61,912 nucleotides of DNA from JAIBJN01 sp035762005. Its GTDB lineage: Bacteria > Actinomycetota > Thermoleophilia > Gaiellales > Gaiellaceae. Each line of letters starts with the position of its first letter. The stretch's first letter is position 1. The position numbers and the translations under genes were made by a program. The notes under the pieces were generated by a model, which saw nothing but the letters and a program-made list of their open reading frames with translations, searched no databases and was not told the DNA's origin. Positions 40,506 through 47,542 of this stretch are shown piece after piece. The stretch covers positions 1 to 61,912 of the forward strand of contig DASTQA010000085.1 in assembly GCA_035762005.1 (NCBI GenBank), given 5' to 3'.

Positions 40506-40823
40506 CGCCGCTGTCGCCGCGGGCGGCACGACTCCCTCGGCGATCGTCGGCGCGCGCACGGCGGCGCCGGCCACGATCGCGACGACGAGCAGCGTCGCGA
40601 GCCCGCTCTGGAGCCGGCCGAGCGCGTCGCTCCCGCCTTCTTGCACCGTGTCGACCACGTGCCCGAAGCAGACGAGGCCGGCGATGGCGGCGACGGGGAC
40701 GCCGAGCACGAGGAGGTAGAAGGAGACGCTCGCGAGGCCGAGCGCGTCCGAGAGCGCCGTCGCGATGAGGAGCGCGCCCGCGGCCTCCACCGCCATGGCG
40801 CCCGCTCCGCTGCGCGACTGCAT
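40209..40823 (-). CDS. four-helix membrane protein overlapping the cyclase gene
   Basis: 204 residues from ATG 40823. About four hydrophobic helices in the first 125 residues (VEAAGALLIATAL, FYLLVLGVPVAAIAGLVCF, LATLLVVAIVAGAAV, ALGLAFVVLVVQALVALVP) look like a true membrane protein. The last 80 or so residues are low complexity, rich in Arg, Gly and Asp, and run for 297 nt antisense to the cyclase gene. So the gene is likely real in its 5' part, and its tail is suspect. Divergent from the MBL-fold gene. Confidence 0.5.
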   Translation of the reverse strand: MQSRSGAGAMAVEAAGALLIATALSDALGLASVSFYLLVLGVPVAAIAGLVCFGHVVDTVQEGGSDALGRLQSGLATLLVVAIVAGAAVRAPTIAEGVVPPAATAALGLAFVVLVVQALVALVPVRGQRAEHEGSHRSLLALDGQVAEVVDAGCRAEGGARPAGDDDLARPGLRLEPRARVDDVAGGRERARPGRPHEPDVRLA

Positions 40824-40860
40824 GGCTCCCGGTTCGCCTCCCGCCGCCGTTGTCCTCCGT

Positions 40861-40866
40861 TACGCT
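40861..40866 (+). promoter_or_regulatory. -10 hexamer TACGCT for the MBL-fold gene
   Basis: TACGCT ends 27 nt before ATG 40894. A GAGAGGAGG ribosome site lies in between, so this gene has a normal leader. Confidence 0.4.
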
Positions 40867-40893
40867 GGCCGCAGGCGAGGGAGAGGAGGTCAC

Positions 40894-41586
40894 ATGGCGG
40901 ACACGGCGGTCACCTGGCTCGGCCACGCGGCGTTCCGGATCGACACCCCGGGCGGCAAGCGGATCTACCTCGATCCGTGGCTCGAGAACCCGAAGTGCCC
41001 CGAGGGCGAGCGCGAGCCGGAGCGCGTCGACGTGATCGCGCTCACGCATGGCCACGACGACCACGTCGGCCAGACGGTCGAGCTCGCCAAGCGCTTCGGA
41101 TGTCCGGTCGTCGCCCAGGTGGAGCTGCGCGGGTGGCTCGCCGGCCAGGGGCTCGAGTCCGACTCGACACAGGCCTTCAACAAGGGCGGGACGGTGGAGC
41201 GGGAGGGCGTCCGCTTCACGCTCACCGACGCCAAGCACTCGAGCGCGTGCCCGGACGGGACGTACGCCGGCGAGGCCGCCGGCTTCGTCGTCGAGGTCGA
41301 GAACGGGACGACGCTCTACGTCGCGGGCGACACGTGCGTCTTCGGCGACATGCAGCTGATCGGACGGATCTACGGCCCGGACGTGGCCGTCCTCCCCATC
41401 GGCGGTCACTACACGATGGACCCGCGCGAGGCCGCGGTCGCACTCGAGCTCCTGGGCGTGAAGCGGTGCATCCCCTGCCACTACGGGACGTTCGAGCTCC
41501 TGGCCGGGACCCCGGCCGAGCTGCGGCGGCTCGCGCCGGACGTCGAGGTCATCGCGCCCGAGCCCGGGGAGACGGTCACCGTCTAG
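40894..41586 (+). CDS. UPF0173-type metallo-hydrolase (MBL fold)
   Basis: 230 residues from ATG 40894. The beta-lactamase fold metal motif ALTHGHDDHVGQ holds HxHxDH, then AKHSSA, VAGDTCVFGDM with the bridging aspartate, and a late CHYGTFELL histidine. The family, UPF0173, is widespread, and its substrate is unknown. A strong AGGAGG site and its own promoter are present. The stop overlaps the GTG of the next small gene by one base. Confidence 0.93.
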   Translation: MADTAVTWLGHAAFRIDTPGGKRIYLDPWLENPKCPEGEREPERVDVIALTHGHDDHVGQTVELAKRFGCPVVAQVELRGWLAGQGLESDSTQAFNKGGTVEREGVRFTLTDAKHSSACPDGTYAGEAAGFVVEVENGTTLYVAGDTCVFGDMQLIGRIYGPDVAVLPIGGHYTMDPREAAVALELLGVKRCIPCHYGTFELLAGTPAELRRLAPDVEVIAPEPGETVTV

Positions 41587-41867
41587 TGCGCGAGCGCTGG
41601 TTCGGGGCGACGGGACGGAAGGTCCCCGAGATCGCCGTCGAGGGGGAGGACGAGCTCCCGCTCGAGGAGGCGCTCGTCCTCGACGACATCGGCGACGAGG
41701 CGGCGCTCCGCCAGGCGCACGCGGCCGGGAGGCCGGTCGTCGTGCGCGCCGCCGACGAGGAGACCGTGGCGCGCGCCCTCGCGCGGCCCGAGGTGGCCTG
41801 CGTCCTCGTCCCCGCCGAGCGCCGCGACCTGCGCGACCTCGACCTCCGTCGGATCACGTACGGCTAG
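41586..41867 (+). CDS. small protein of unknown function behind the MBL gene
   Basis: 93 residues from GTG 41586, overlapping the upstream stop. RERWFGATGRKVPEIAVEGEDELPLEEALVLDDIGDEAALRQAHAAGRPVVVR reads as a soluble alpha/beta domain. I recognise no family. It is probably co-translated with the MBL-fold protein. Its stop TAG shares CTAG (41864-41867) with the stop of the opposing Ldh2-like gene. Confidence 0.65.
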   Translation: MRERWFGATGRKVPEIAVEGEDELPLEEALVLDDIGDEAALRQAHAAGRPVVVRAADEETVARALARPEVACVLVPAERRDLRDLDLRRITYG

Positions 41868-42601
41868 CGGTCGCCCGGGAGGCGGACGCCGGCGGCTCTC
41901 CTGCGGAAGGACGGCACGGGATCGGCCTCGGGGCGGGCGACGAGGAGCACGGCGCCGTGCCCCTCCCCCGCGAGGGCGCCCACGAGGAGCTCGAGGCCGA
42001 CGGCGAGCGCGAAGGCCTTGTGCGCCTGCGCGCCGCCGAAGGGCACGAGGTCGTCGGGGGCGGCGTCGCCGGCGAGAACGTCGCCGTGCGTGACCTTGCC
42101 CATGGAGACGTCGGCGACGACCGGGTCGCCGGCGGAGCTCGGGATCCCCAGCGCGAGCGGGTTCGTGCCCGTGAGGGGCGACCCGCCGCCCGGCGGCGGC
42201 AGGCGCGCCGGCGAGGTCGCGGTGAGAGCGGCGACGAGGCCGCCCTCGGCGAGCCGGCGCACCCAGTAGCCGAGCACGCCGGTCGGGAAGCACTCCTGCG
42301 CGACGACGAGCCGCGCGCGTGCCGGCGGGGAGGCGAGCTGGGCCTCGACGATCGCCGCGAGCGTGAGGTAGCCGAGGGCGCCGCGGCCGTGCCAGCGCTC
42401 GTACGCCTCCTCGGCGAGCATCCGCTCGGGCCGGGCGGCGGGGTCGAGCCCCGGGAGCGTCGCCAGCCAGTCGATGCGGACGACGCCGTGGCCGGGGCGA
42501 CCGTGCGCGTCCGCTGCGAGGAAGTGGTCGGCGAGGACGCCCGCCTCGCGCTCGCCCAGCCCGAGGGCCCGGAGCCGCTCCAGGGCCTCCGGCCGGCTCA
42601 G
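41864..42601 (-). CDS. short malate/L-lactate dehydrogenase-like (Ldh2) protein, apparent CTG start
   Basis: 245 residues from CTG 42601. The N-terminus has the Ldh2 pattern LGLGEREAGVLADHFLAADAHGRPGHGVVRIDWLATLPGL, with the histidine of the family's SHG motif kept in GHG. GTNPLALGIPSSAGDPVVADVS is the family's later GTNP motif. It is about 90-100 residues shorter than the usual 330-350 residues, and the NHFG histidine region reads ECFPTGVLGYW, so catalysis is uncertain. No ATG or GTG covers the conserved start: ATG 42421 would remove about 60 residues. CTGA overlaps the Mrp stop, as ATGA or GTGA do elsewhere. Confidence 0.72.
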   Translation of the reverse strand: MSRPEALERLRALGLGEREAGVLADHFLAADAHGRPGHGVVRIDWLATLPGLDPAARPERMLAEEAYERWHGRGALGYLTLAAIVEAQLASPPARARLVVAQECFPTGVLGYWVRRLAEGGLVAALTATSPARLPPPGGGSPLTGTNPLALGIPSSAGDPVVADVSMGKVTHGDVLAGDAAPDDLVPFGGAQAHKAFALAVGLELLVGALAGEGHGAVLLVARPEADPVPSFRRRAAGVRLPGDR

Positions 42602-43728
42602 GTGCCGACGAGCGGGAGCGGCTTCACGATGCCGACGCCCTGCTCGCGCCGCGTGGCCGCGAGCGCCTCGGCCAGGTCGACGAGGGCGCGTGACACGTCG
42701 GCCTCCGGCTCCGCGAGGACGATCGGCTCGCCCGCGTCGGCGAGGACGCCGAGGCGCGGGTCGAACGGGATGCGCCCGAGCAGCGGCGCCTCAACCTCGG
42801 CGGCGAGCGCCTCGCCTCCGCCGGAGCCGAAGAGCTCCTCCCGCGACCCGTCCTCCCGCACGAGGTAGGACATGTTCTCGACGACGCCGAGGAGGCGCAT
42901 GTTCGTCTTCCTGGCCATCTGGGCGGCGCGGACTGCGACCTGCTGCGAGGCGCGGTGCGGCGTCGTCACGACGACCGCCTCGGCCCGCGGCAGGAGCTGC
43001 CCGAGCGAGATGGCGACGTCGCCCGTCCCGGGCGGCATGTCGACGACGAGGACGTCGAGCTCGCCCCAGTGCACGTCGGAGAGGAACTGCTCGAGCGCCC
43101 GGTGGAGCATCGGCCCGCGCCACATGACCGGCGTGTTCTCGTCGAGGAAGAAGCCGATGGACATCACCTTCAGGTCGCCGCGCACGGGCGGGACGATCAT
43201 GGCGCGGTCATCCCCGTCCCCCCCGCCGACCGCGACCGGCCGCTGGTGGATCCCGAGCATGTGCGGGATGGAGTAGCCGTAGACGTCGGCGTCGAGGATC
43301 CCCGCCCGCTGGCCGAGCGAGGAGAAGGCGGCCGCGAGGTTGGCGGCGAGGGAGGACTTCCCGACCCCGCCCTTGCCGCTCGCGACGGCGAGGATGCGCG
43401 TCGACGCGTCGACGGAGATCCCCGGCGTGCGCTCGGCGACGCCGCCGCGCAGGCGGGTCGTGAGGGCGGCCTTCTCCTCCGGGGACATGACGTCGAAGTG
43501 GAGCGCCACCTCGTCCACGCCCTCGAGCGGGAGGAGCGCGCGGTCGACCTGCTCCTGGAAGCTCGCCCGCAGAGGGCAGCCGGGCACCGTGAGGGCGATC
43601 GTGACGTCGACGCGCCCGCCCTCGACCCCGACCTCGCGGACCATGTCGAGCTCGACGACGGAGCGTCCGAGCTCCGGGTCCATGACATCCTGGAGGGCGG
43701 TGAGGACTGCGTCCTGCGAGACGGCCAC
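42598..43728 (-). CDS. mrp: Mrp/ApbC-type P-loop Fe-S scaffold ATPase
   Basis: 376 residues from GTG 43728. An N-terminal DUF59 (MIP18-like) domain (1-95, with C51 in VPGCPLR) is followed by the deviant P-loop GKGGVGKSS at 118-126. Later come ILDADVYGYS and DVLVVDMPPGTGD. Mrp proteins carry Fe-S clusters to target enzymes. The usual C-terminal CxxC is absent: ENMSYLVREDGSREELFG has no cysteine there. So cluster binding, if any, must use other residues. TAGCCT lies 6 nt before the start. Confidence 0.94.
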   Translation of the reverse strand: MAVSQDAVLTALQDVMDPELGRSVVELDMVREVGVEGGRVDVTIALTVPGCPLRASFQEQVDRALLPLEGVDEVALHFDVMSPEEKAALTTRLRGGVAERTPGISVDASTRILAVASGKGGVGKSSLAANLAAAFSSLGQRAGILDADVYGYSIPHMLGIHQRPVAVGGGDGDDRAMIVPPVRGDLKVMSIGFFLDENTPVMWRGPMLHRALEQFLSDVHWGELDVLVVDMPPGTGDVAISLGQLLPRAEAVVVTTPHRASQQVAVRAAQMARKTNMRLLGVVENMSYLVREDGSREELFGSGGGEALAAEVEAPLLGRIPFDPRLGVLADAGEPIVLAEPEADVSRALVDLAEALAATRREQGVGIVKPLPLVGT

Positions 43729-43734
43729 GGACCC

Positions 43735-43740
43735 AGGCTA
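43735..43740 (-). promoter_or_regulatory. -10 hexamer TAGCCT, leaderless start of mrp
   Basis: TAGCCT ends 6 nt before GTG 43728. Confidence 0.5.
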
Positions 43741-43887
43741 CCAGCGGCGAGCGGGCCACTTCTCCGCCGCGGGAACGAGGATTTCGCCGGCCGCGCGCGT
43801 AGGGGAGCGGGTGACCGCGAGGCCGAGAGTCGTAGCCGCCGTCCGCCGGGCGGGGAGCCTGCGCGTCCGGCCGCGGCGCCGTCGCTG

Positions 43888-44568
43888 ATGGACGCCCGCG
43901 TGCTCCTCGTCGAGGACGACCCGTCGATCCGCGAGACGACGGCGCTGCGGCTGGCGGGCGCCGGCCTGCGGGTGACGACCGCGGCAGACGGCCGCGAGGC
44001 GCTCCTCCGCTTCCGGCAGGAGCCGTTCGACCTCGTCCTCCTCGACCTCATGCTCCCCGAGCTGGACGGCTACGAGGTGTGCCGGGAGATCCGGCGCACG
44101 AGCAGGGTGCCGATCGTGATGCTCTCCGCCCGGAGCGACACGGTCGACGTCGTCGTCGGCCTCGAGCTGGGAGCGGACGACTACGTCACGAAGCCGTTCG
44201 AGCCGGCGGAGCTCGTCGCCCGCGTGCGCGCGGCTCTTCGACGCGCCTCGGCCGAGGCCGGGGACGCGAGCATCGTCGCCGGCGACCTCGTCATCGACCC
44301 GGCCGGCTTCCGCGCGACGAAGGCGGGGCGAGAGCTCGAGCTGACCGCGACCGAGTTCCGGCTCCTCCACGAGCTCGCCCGGCGCCCCGGCCAGGTCTTC
44401 ACGAGGGAGCTCCTGCTCGAACGGGTCTGGAACTACGAGTACCTCGGCGACTCCCGCCTCGTCGACGTCGCCGTCCAGCGCCTGCGCGCGAAGATCGAGG
44501 ACGACCCGCACCGCCCCGCCCTCGTGAGGACGGTCCGAGGCGTCGGCTACCGCTTCGAGCGGCCGTGA
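43888..44568 (+). CDS. OmpR/PhoB-family response regulator (MtrA-like)
   Basis: 226 residues from ATG 43888. The receiver domain shows the acidic pair in LLVEDDPSI, phospho-acceptor D53 in LLDLMLPELDGYE, S80 and K102 in DDYVTKPFEP. The winged-helix DNA-binding domain contains ELTATEFRLLHELARRPGQVFTRELLLERVW and the VRTVRGVGYRF C-terminus. It overlaps its kinase by 4 nt. Gene order regulator, kinase, GerMN lipoprotein equals the actinobacterial mtrA-mtrB-lpqB set, which controls cell-wall remodelling and division; the assignment here rests on order and domains. Confidence 0.95.
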   Translation: MDARVLLVEDDPSIRETTALRLAGAGLRVTTAADGREALLRFRQEPFDLVLLDLMLPELDGYEVCREIRRTSRVPIVMLSARSDTVDVVVGLELGADDYVTKPFEPAELVARVRAALRRASAEAGDASIVAGDLVIDPAGFRATKAGRELELTATEFRLLHELARRPGQVFTRELLLERVWNYEYLGDSRLVDVAVQRLRAKIEDDPHRPALVRTVRGVGYRFERP

Positions 44569-45947
44569 GCGAGCGCCCGCGCCCGATCCAGGCAGGACGC
44601 CTGCGCCGCCGGCTCACGCTCGCCTTCGCGCTCGCCGCGGGCCTGGCGGCCGCCGCGCTCGCGGCGGGCTCCTTCCTGCTCGTCCGCGAGGCCCGGCTCG
44701 ACGACTCCGTCGAGCGGGGGCTCGACCAGTCGCGCTTCAACCTCGTGCTCGCCGGCGAGGTGCTGCCGGCCGAGGGCCCGGAGGGCCTCCTCGACGCGCT
44801 CCGCCGGCGCGGCGGCTTCGACACCGTCCTCGTCGACGACGGCCGGGCCTTCCCCTCGAGCCTCTCGCTCGGCGAGGAGCAGGTTCCGGGAGACCTGCGG
44901 GAGCTCGTGGCCACCGGCCAGCTCGGCTACGAGCGCGAGGAGAGCGGGGGCGTCCACTACCTCGTCACGGGCGGGCGCGTCCCGGGCGTCGACGGCGCCG
45001 AGGCGTACTTCTTCTTCTCCGAGCAGGAGCTCCGCGACGACCTCAGGGAGCTGGGCACGATCCTCCTCGGCGGGCTCGGCGTCGTCGTCGCGCTCGCCGC
45101 CCTCGCGGGGGCGCTCCTCGCACGCCGCACGCTCGCGCCGGTCGCGCGCGCCAGCGCGGCCGCCCGCTCCCTGGCGGAGGGCCTGCTCGAGACCCGCCTC
45201 CCCGTCGAGCGCGAGGACGAGTTCGGCGCCTGGGCGGCCTCGTTCAACGAGATGGCCGACGCGCTCGAGTCGAAGATCACCGCCCTCTCCGAGGCCCAGA
45301 CGCGCGAGCGCCGCTTCAGCGCCGACGTCGCCCACGAGCTGCGCACGCCGCTGACCGCGATCGTGAACGAGGCGTCGCTCCTCGCCGACCAGATGGAGCG
45401 TCTCCCGCCCGAGTCGCGGCGCGCCGCCGAGCTCCTCGTCGCGGACGTGGCCCGCCTCCGCGACCTCGTCGAGGACCTGCTGGAGATCTCCCGCCTCGAC
45501 GCGGGAACGCAGCCCGTCCGCCCGGAGCGCACGGACCTCGCCTCGCTCGTCCGCGCGGCCGTGCGCGCGCGCGGATGGGAGGAGCGCCTCCGGCTCGACG
45601 CCGACGAGGTCGTCCTCACCTCTGACCCCCGCCGGCTCGAGCGCGTCGTCGCGAACCTCGTCGGGAACGCGCTCGAGCACGGCGGCCGCGACGTCGCCGT
45701 CCGCGTCGGCCGGGACGGCGTCGGCGCGTTCGTCGAGGTCTCCGACCACGGCCCCGGCATCCCGCGCGAGGAGCTGCCGCACCTCTTCGACCGCTTCTAC
45801 AAGGCCGACCGGGCCCGCGCGGGCGCGGGGAGCGGCCTCGGCCTCGCCATCGCGCTCGAGAACGCCCGCCTGCTCGGTGGGGACATCGACGTCACGAGCG
45901 ACCCGGGCGTGGGCACCCGCTTCACGCTCCGGCTACCGGTTACGTAA
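44565..45947 (+). CDS. sensor histidine kinase (MtrB-like)
   Basis: 460 residues from GTG 44565. TM helices lie at about 18-40 and 166-186 with an extracytoplasmic domain of about 125 residues between them. A HAMP-like segment follows (APVARASAAARSLAEGLLETRLPVEREDEFGAWA), then the dimerisation helix with H257 (SADVAHELRTPLTAIV), and the ATPase domain with N, G1 and G2 boxes (NLVGNALEHGG, DHGPGI, GSGLGLAI). It autophosphorylates and passes phosphate to the upstream regulator. The regulator's stop overlaps the kinase start. Confidence 0.95.
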   Translation: MSERPRPIQAGRLRRRLTLAFALAAGLAAAALAAGSFLLVREARLDDSVERGLDQSRFNLVLAGEVLPAEGPEGLLDALRRRGGFDTVLVDDGRAFPSSLSLGEEQVPGDLRELVATGQLGYEREESGGVHYLVTGGRVPGVDGAEAYFFFSEQELRDDLRELGTILLGGLGVVVALAALAGALLARRTLAPVARASAAARSLAEGLLETRLPVEREDEFGAWAASFNEMADALESKITALSEAQTRERRFSADVAHELRTPLTAIVNEASLLADQMERLPPESRRAAELLVADVARLRDLVEDLLEISRLDAGTQPVRPERTDLASLVRAAVRARGWEERLRLDADEVVLTSDPRRLERVVANLVGNALEHGGRDVAVRVGRDGVGAFVEVSDHGPGIPREELPHLFDRFYKADRARAGAGSGLGLAIALENARLLGGDIDVTSDPGVGTRFTLRLPVT

Positions 45948-45955
45948 CCGTTACG
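45937..45955. promoter_or_regulatory. GTTACG repeat and palindrome before the GerMN lipoprotein gene
   Basis: GTTACG occurs at 45939-45944 and again 11 nt on at 45950-45955, and CGGTTACGTAACCG (45937-45950) is a perfect palindrome. Tandem half-sites one helical turn apart suit an OmpR-type regulator. It straddles the kinase stop. Confidence 0.45.
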
Positions 45956-46022
45956 CGGCGGTGAGGGCCCTGTTGCCCCGCGGCGGCACGCTTGGAGTGC
46001 ACCCGCTCCCAAGGAGGCAACC

Positions 46023-46940
46023 ATGAAGCAGCTTCTGCTCGTTCCCGCCCTCGTCCTCGCAGGCGCCCTCGGCCTCCTCGCCGCGAGCTGCGGCGGGGAC
46101 GGCGAGGCGACGCCCGCGGGACCCGTGCCGTCGGCGCCCACGAGCGAGACGGTCACCGGCTCCGCGACGGAGGAGGTGCCGCCGCCCACGACCGAGGAGG
46201 GCGAGACGGAGCCCGCGGCAGGCACGGTGACGTACCAGGTCTGGTGGCACACGACCGACGGCCTCTTCGTCAGCTACCGCACGGAGGGGAGGACGCCCCG
46301 CATCGGCACGGCCGCGCTCGAGGCGCTCCTCGAGGGCCCCGAGAGCTTCGAGAACGAGTACGGGCTCGGGACGTCCGTGCCCGACGGCACGCAGCTCCTC
46401 GGCCTCACGATCGAGGACGGCATCGCGCGCGTCGACCTGACCTCGGAGTACGAGTCGGGCGGGGGCAGCGCGTCCATGCAGATGCGCCTCGCGCAGGTCG
46501 TCTACACGATCACGCAGTTCCCGACCGTCGAGGGAGTCGTCTTCAGCCTCGACGGCCGCCCGATCGAGGTCCTCGGCGGTGAGGGAGTCGTCCTCGACCA
46601 CCCGCTGACCCGGAAGGACTACGCCGACCTCCTCCCGCCCATCCTCGTCCTCCGCCCGACCTTCGGCGAGCCGGTCTCGAGCCCGGTCGAGATCCGCGGC
46701 AGCGCGAACGTCTTCGAGGCGAACGTGAGCGTCGAGGTCCTGAGCGCGAAGGGCAAGGTCCTCGCCAGGACGTTCACGACCGCGACCTGCGGCACCGGCT
46801 GCCGCGGGACCTACCGCGTGGCCGTCCCCTTCGAGGTCGCGCGCGAGCAGGACGGCTGGATCGTCGTCCACGACGACGACGCGGCAGGCGTCGGACGGCC
46901 GCCGCACGAGGTCCGCATCCCCGTCCGCCTGGTGCCCTGA
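46023..46940 (+). CDS. GerMN-domain lipoprotein (LpqB-like position)
   Basis: 305 residues. A lipobox LAAS-C places the lipidated cysteine near residue 23, then comes a low-complexity Thr/Glu/Pro stretch (about 30-65). The GerMN (sporulation/germination) domain spans about 70-185, and a Gmad2-like immunoglobulin-type domain follows (LRPTFGEPVSSPVEIRGSANVFEANVSVEV). It sits on the outer face of the membrane. LpqB, the third gene of mtrAB-lpqB, also has GerMN, but with a beta-propeller rather than Gmad2. So this is an analogous partner of the kinase. AAGGAGG precedes the ATG. Confidence 0.9.
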   Translation: MKQLLLVPALVLAGALGLLAASCGGDGEATPAGPVPSAPTSETVTGSATEEVPPPTTEEGETEPAAGTVTYQVWWHTTDGLFVSYRTEGRTPRIGTAALEALLEGPESFENEYGLGTSVPDGTQLLGLTIEDGIARVDLTSEYESGGGSASMQMRLAQVVYTITQFPTVEGVVFSLDGRPIEVLGGEGVVLDHPLTRKDYADLLPPILVLRPTFGEPVSSPVEIRGSANVFEANVSVEVLSAKGKVLARTFTTATCGTGCRGTYRVAVPFEVAREQDGWIVVHDDDAAGVGRPPHEVRIPVRLVP

Positions 46941-46978
46941 CGCGAAGGAATCCGGCCCCGCGAACGTCTGAAGAGCGA

Positions 46979-47542
46979 ATGAGCACCACGAGCGCGCCGG
47001 GCCCGGCCGCCGACGTCGACGCCGCCGTCGTCGAACGGGCCCGGCGCGGCGACCAGGAGGCGTTCGCGGCCGTGATCCGCCACTACGACGCAGGGCTTCG
47101 GGCTCTCGCCTTCCGGCTCCTCGGCGACCGGGAGCGGATGGACGACGCCCTCCAGGAGGCGTACGTCAAGGCATTCCGTGGTCTGCCGCGCTTCCGCGGC
47201 CGCGCGCGGGTCGGCACGTGGCTCTACCGGATCGTCTACAACGCGTGCCTCGACGAGCTCAGGCGGCCGGCGCACCGGCGGGAGGTCCCCCTCGAGGACG
47301 AGCTCGCGCCGTCGGCGCCGGGCGGCGATCCTGCGAGCGTCGTCGCACGCCGTGGCGATCTCGCCGCCGCGCTCGCCGCGCTCGCCCCCGAGGAGCGGGC
47401 CGCCGTCCTGCTCGTCGACGCCCAGGGCTTCGACTACGCGGAGGCGGCCCGGATCCTCGCCGTCCCGCAGGGCACGATCGCCTCGCGCCTGAACCGCGCC
47501 CGCGCGGCGCTCCGGCGGGAGCTGGGAGGCGAGGCGGCATGA
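46979..47542 (+). CDS. ECF RNA polymerase sigma factor
   Basis: 187 residues from ATG 46979. Region 2 (FAAVIRHYDAGLRALAFRLLGDRERMDDALQEAYVKAFRGLPRFRG) and region 4 (LAALAPEERAAVLLVDAQGFDYAEAARILAVPQGTIASRLNRARAALRREL) are clear. Region 3 is absent, as in group 4 sigma factors. The GTIASRLNRA helix reads the -35. It overlaps the anti-sigma gene by 4 nt, the usual coupling. The upstream stretch holds GGAAT and CGTCTGA elements, but their spacing is too short for a convincing autoregulatory ECF promoter. Confidence 0.93.
   Translation: MSTTSAPGPAADVDAAVVERARRGDQEAFAAVIRHYDAGLRALAFRLLGDRERMDDALQEAYVKAFRGLPRFRGRARVGTWLYRIVYNACLDELRRPAHRREVPLEDELAPSAPGGDPASVVARRGDLAAALAALAPEERAAVLLVDAQGFDYAEAARILAVPQGTIASRLNRARAALRRELGGEAA

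Noticed and set aside
46941..46978. GGAAT and CGTCTGA before the ECF sigma gene as an autoregulatory promoter
   Set aside because: The spacer is about 12 nt, short of the usual 16-18 nt.
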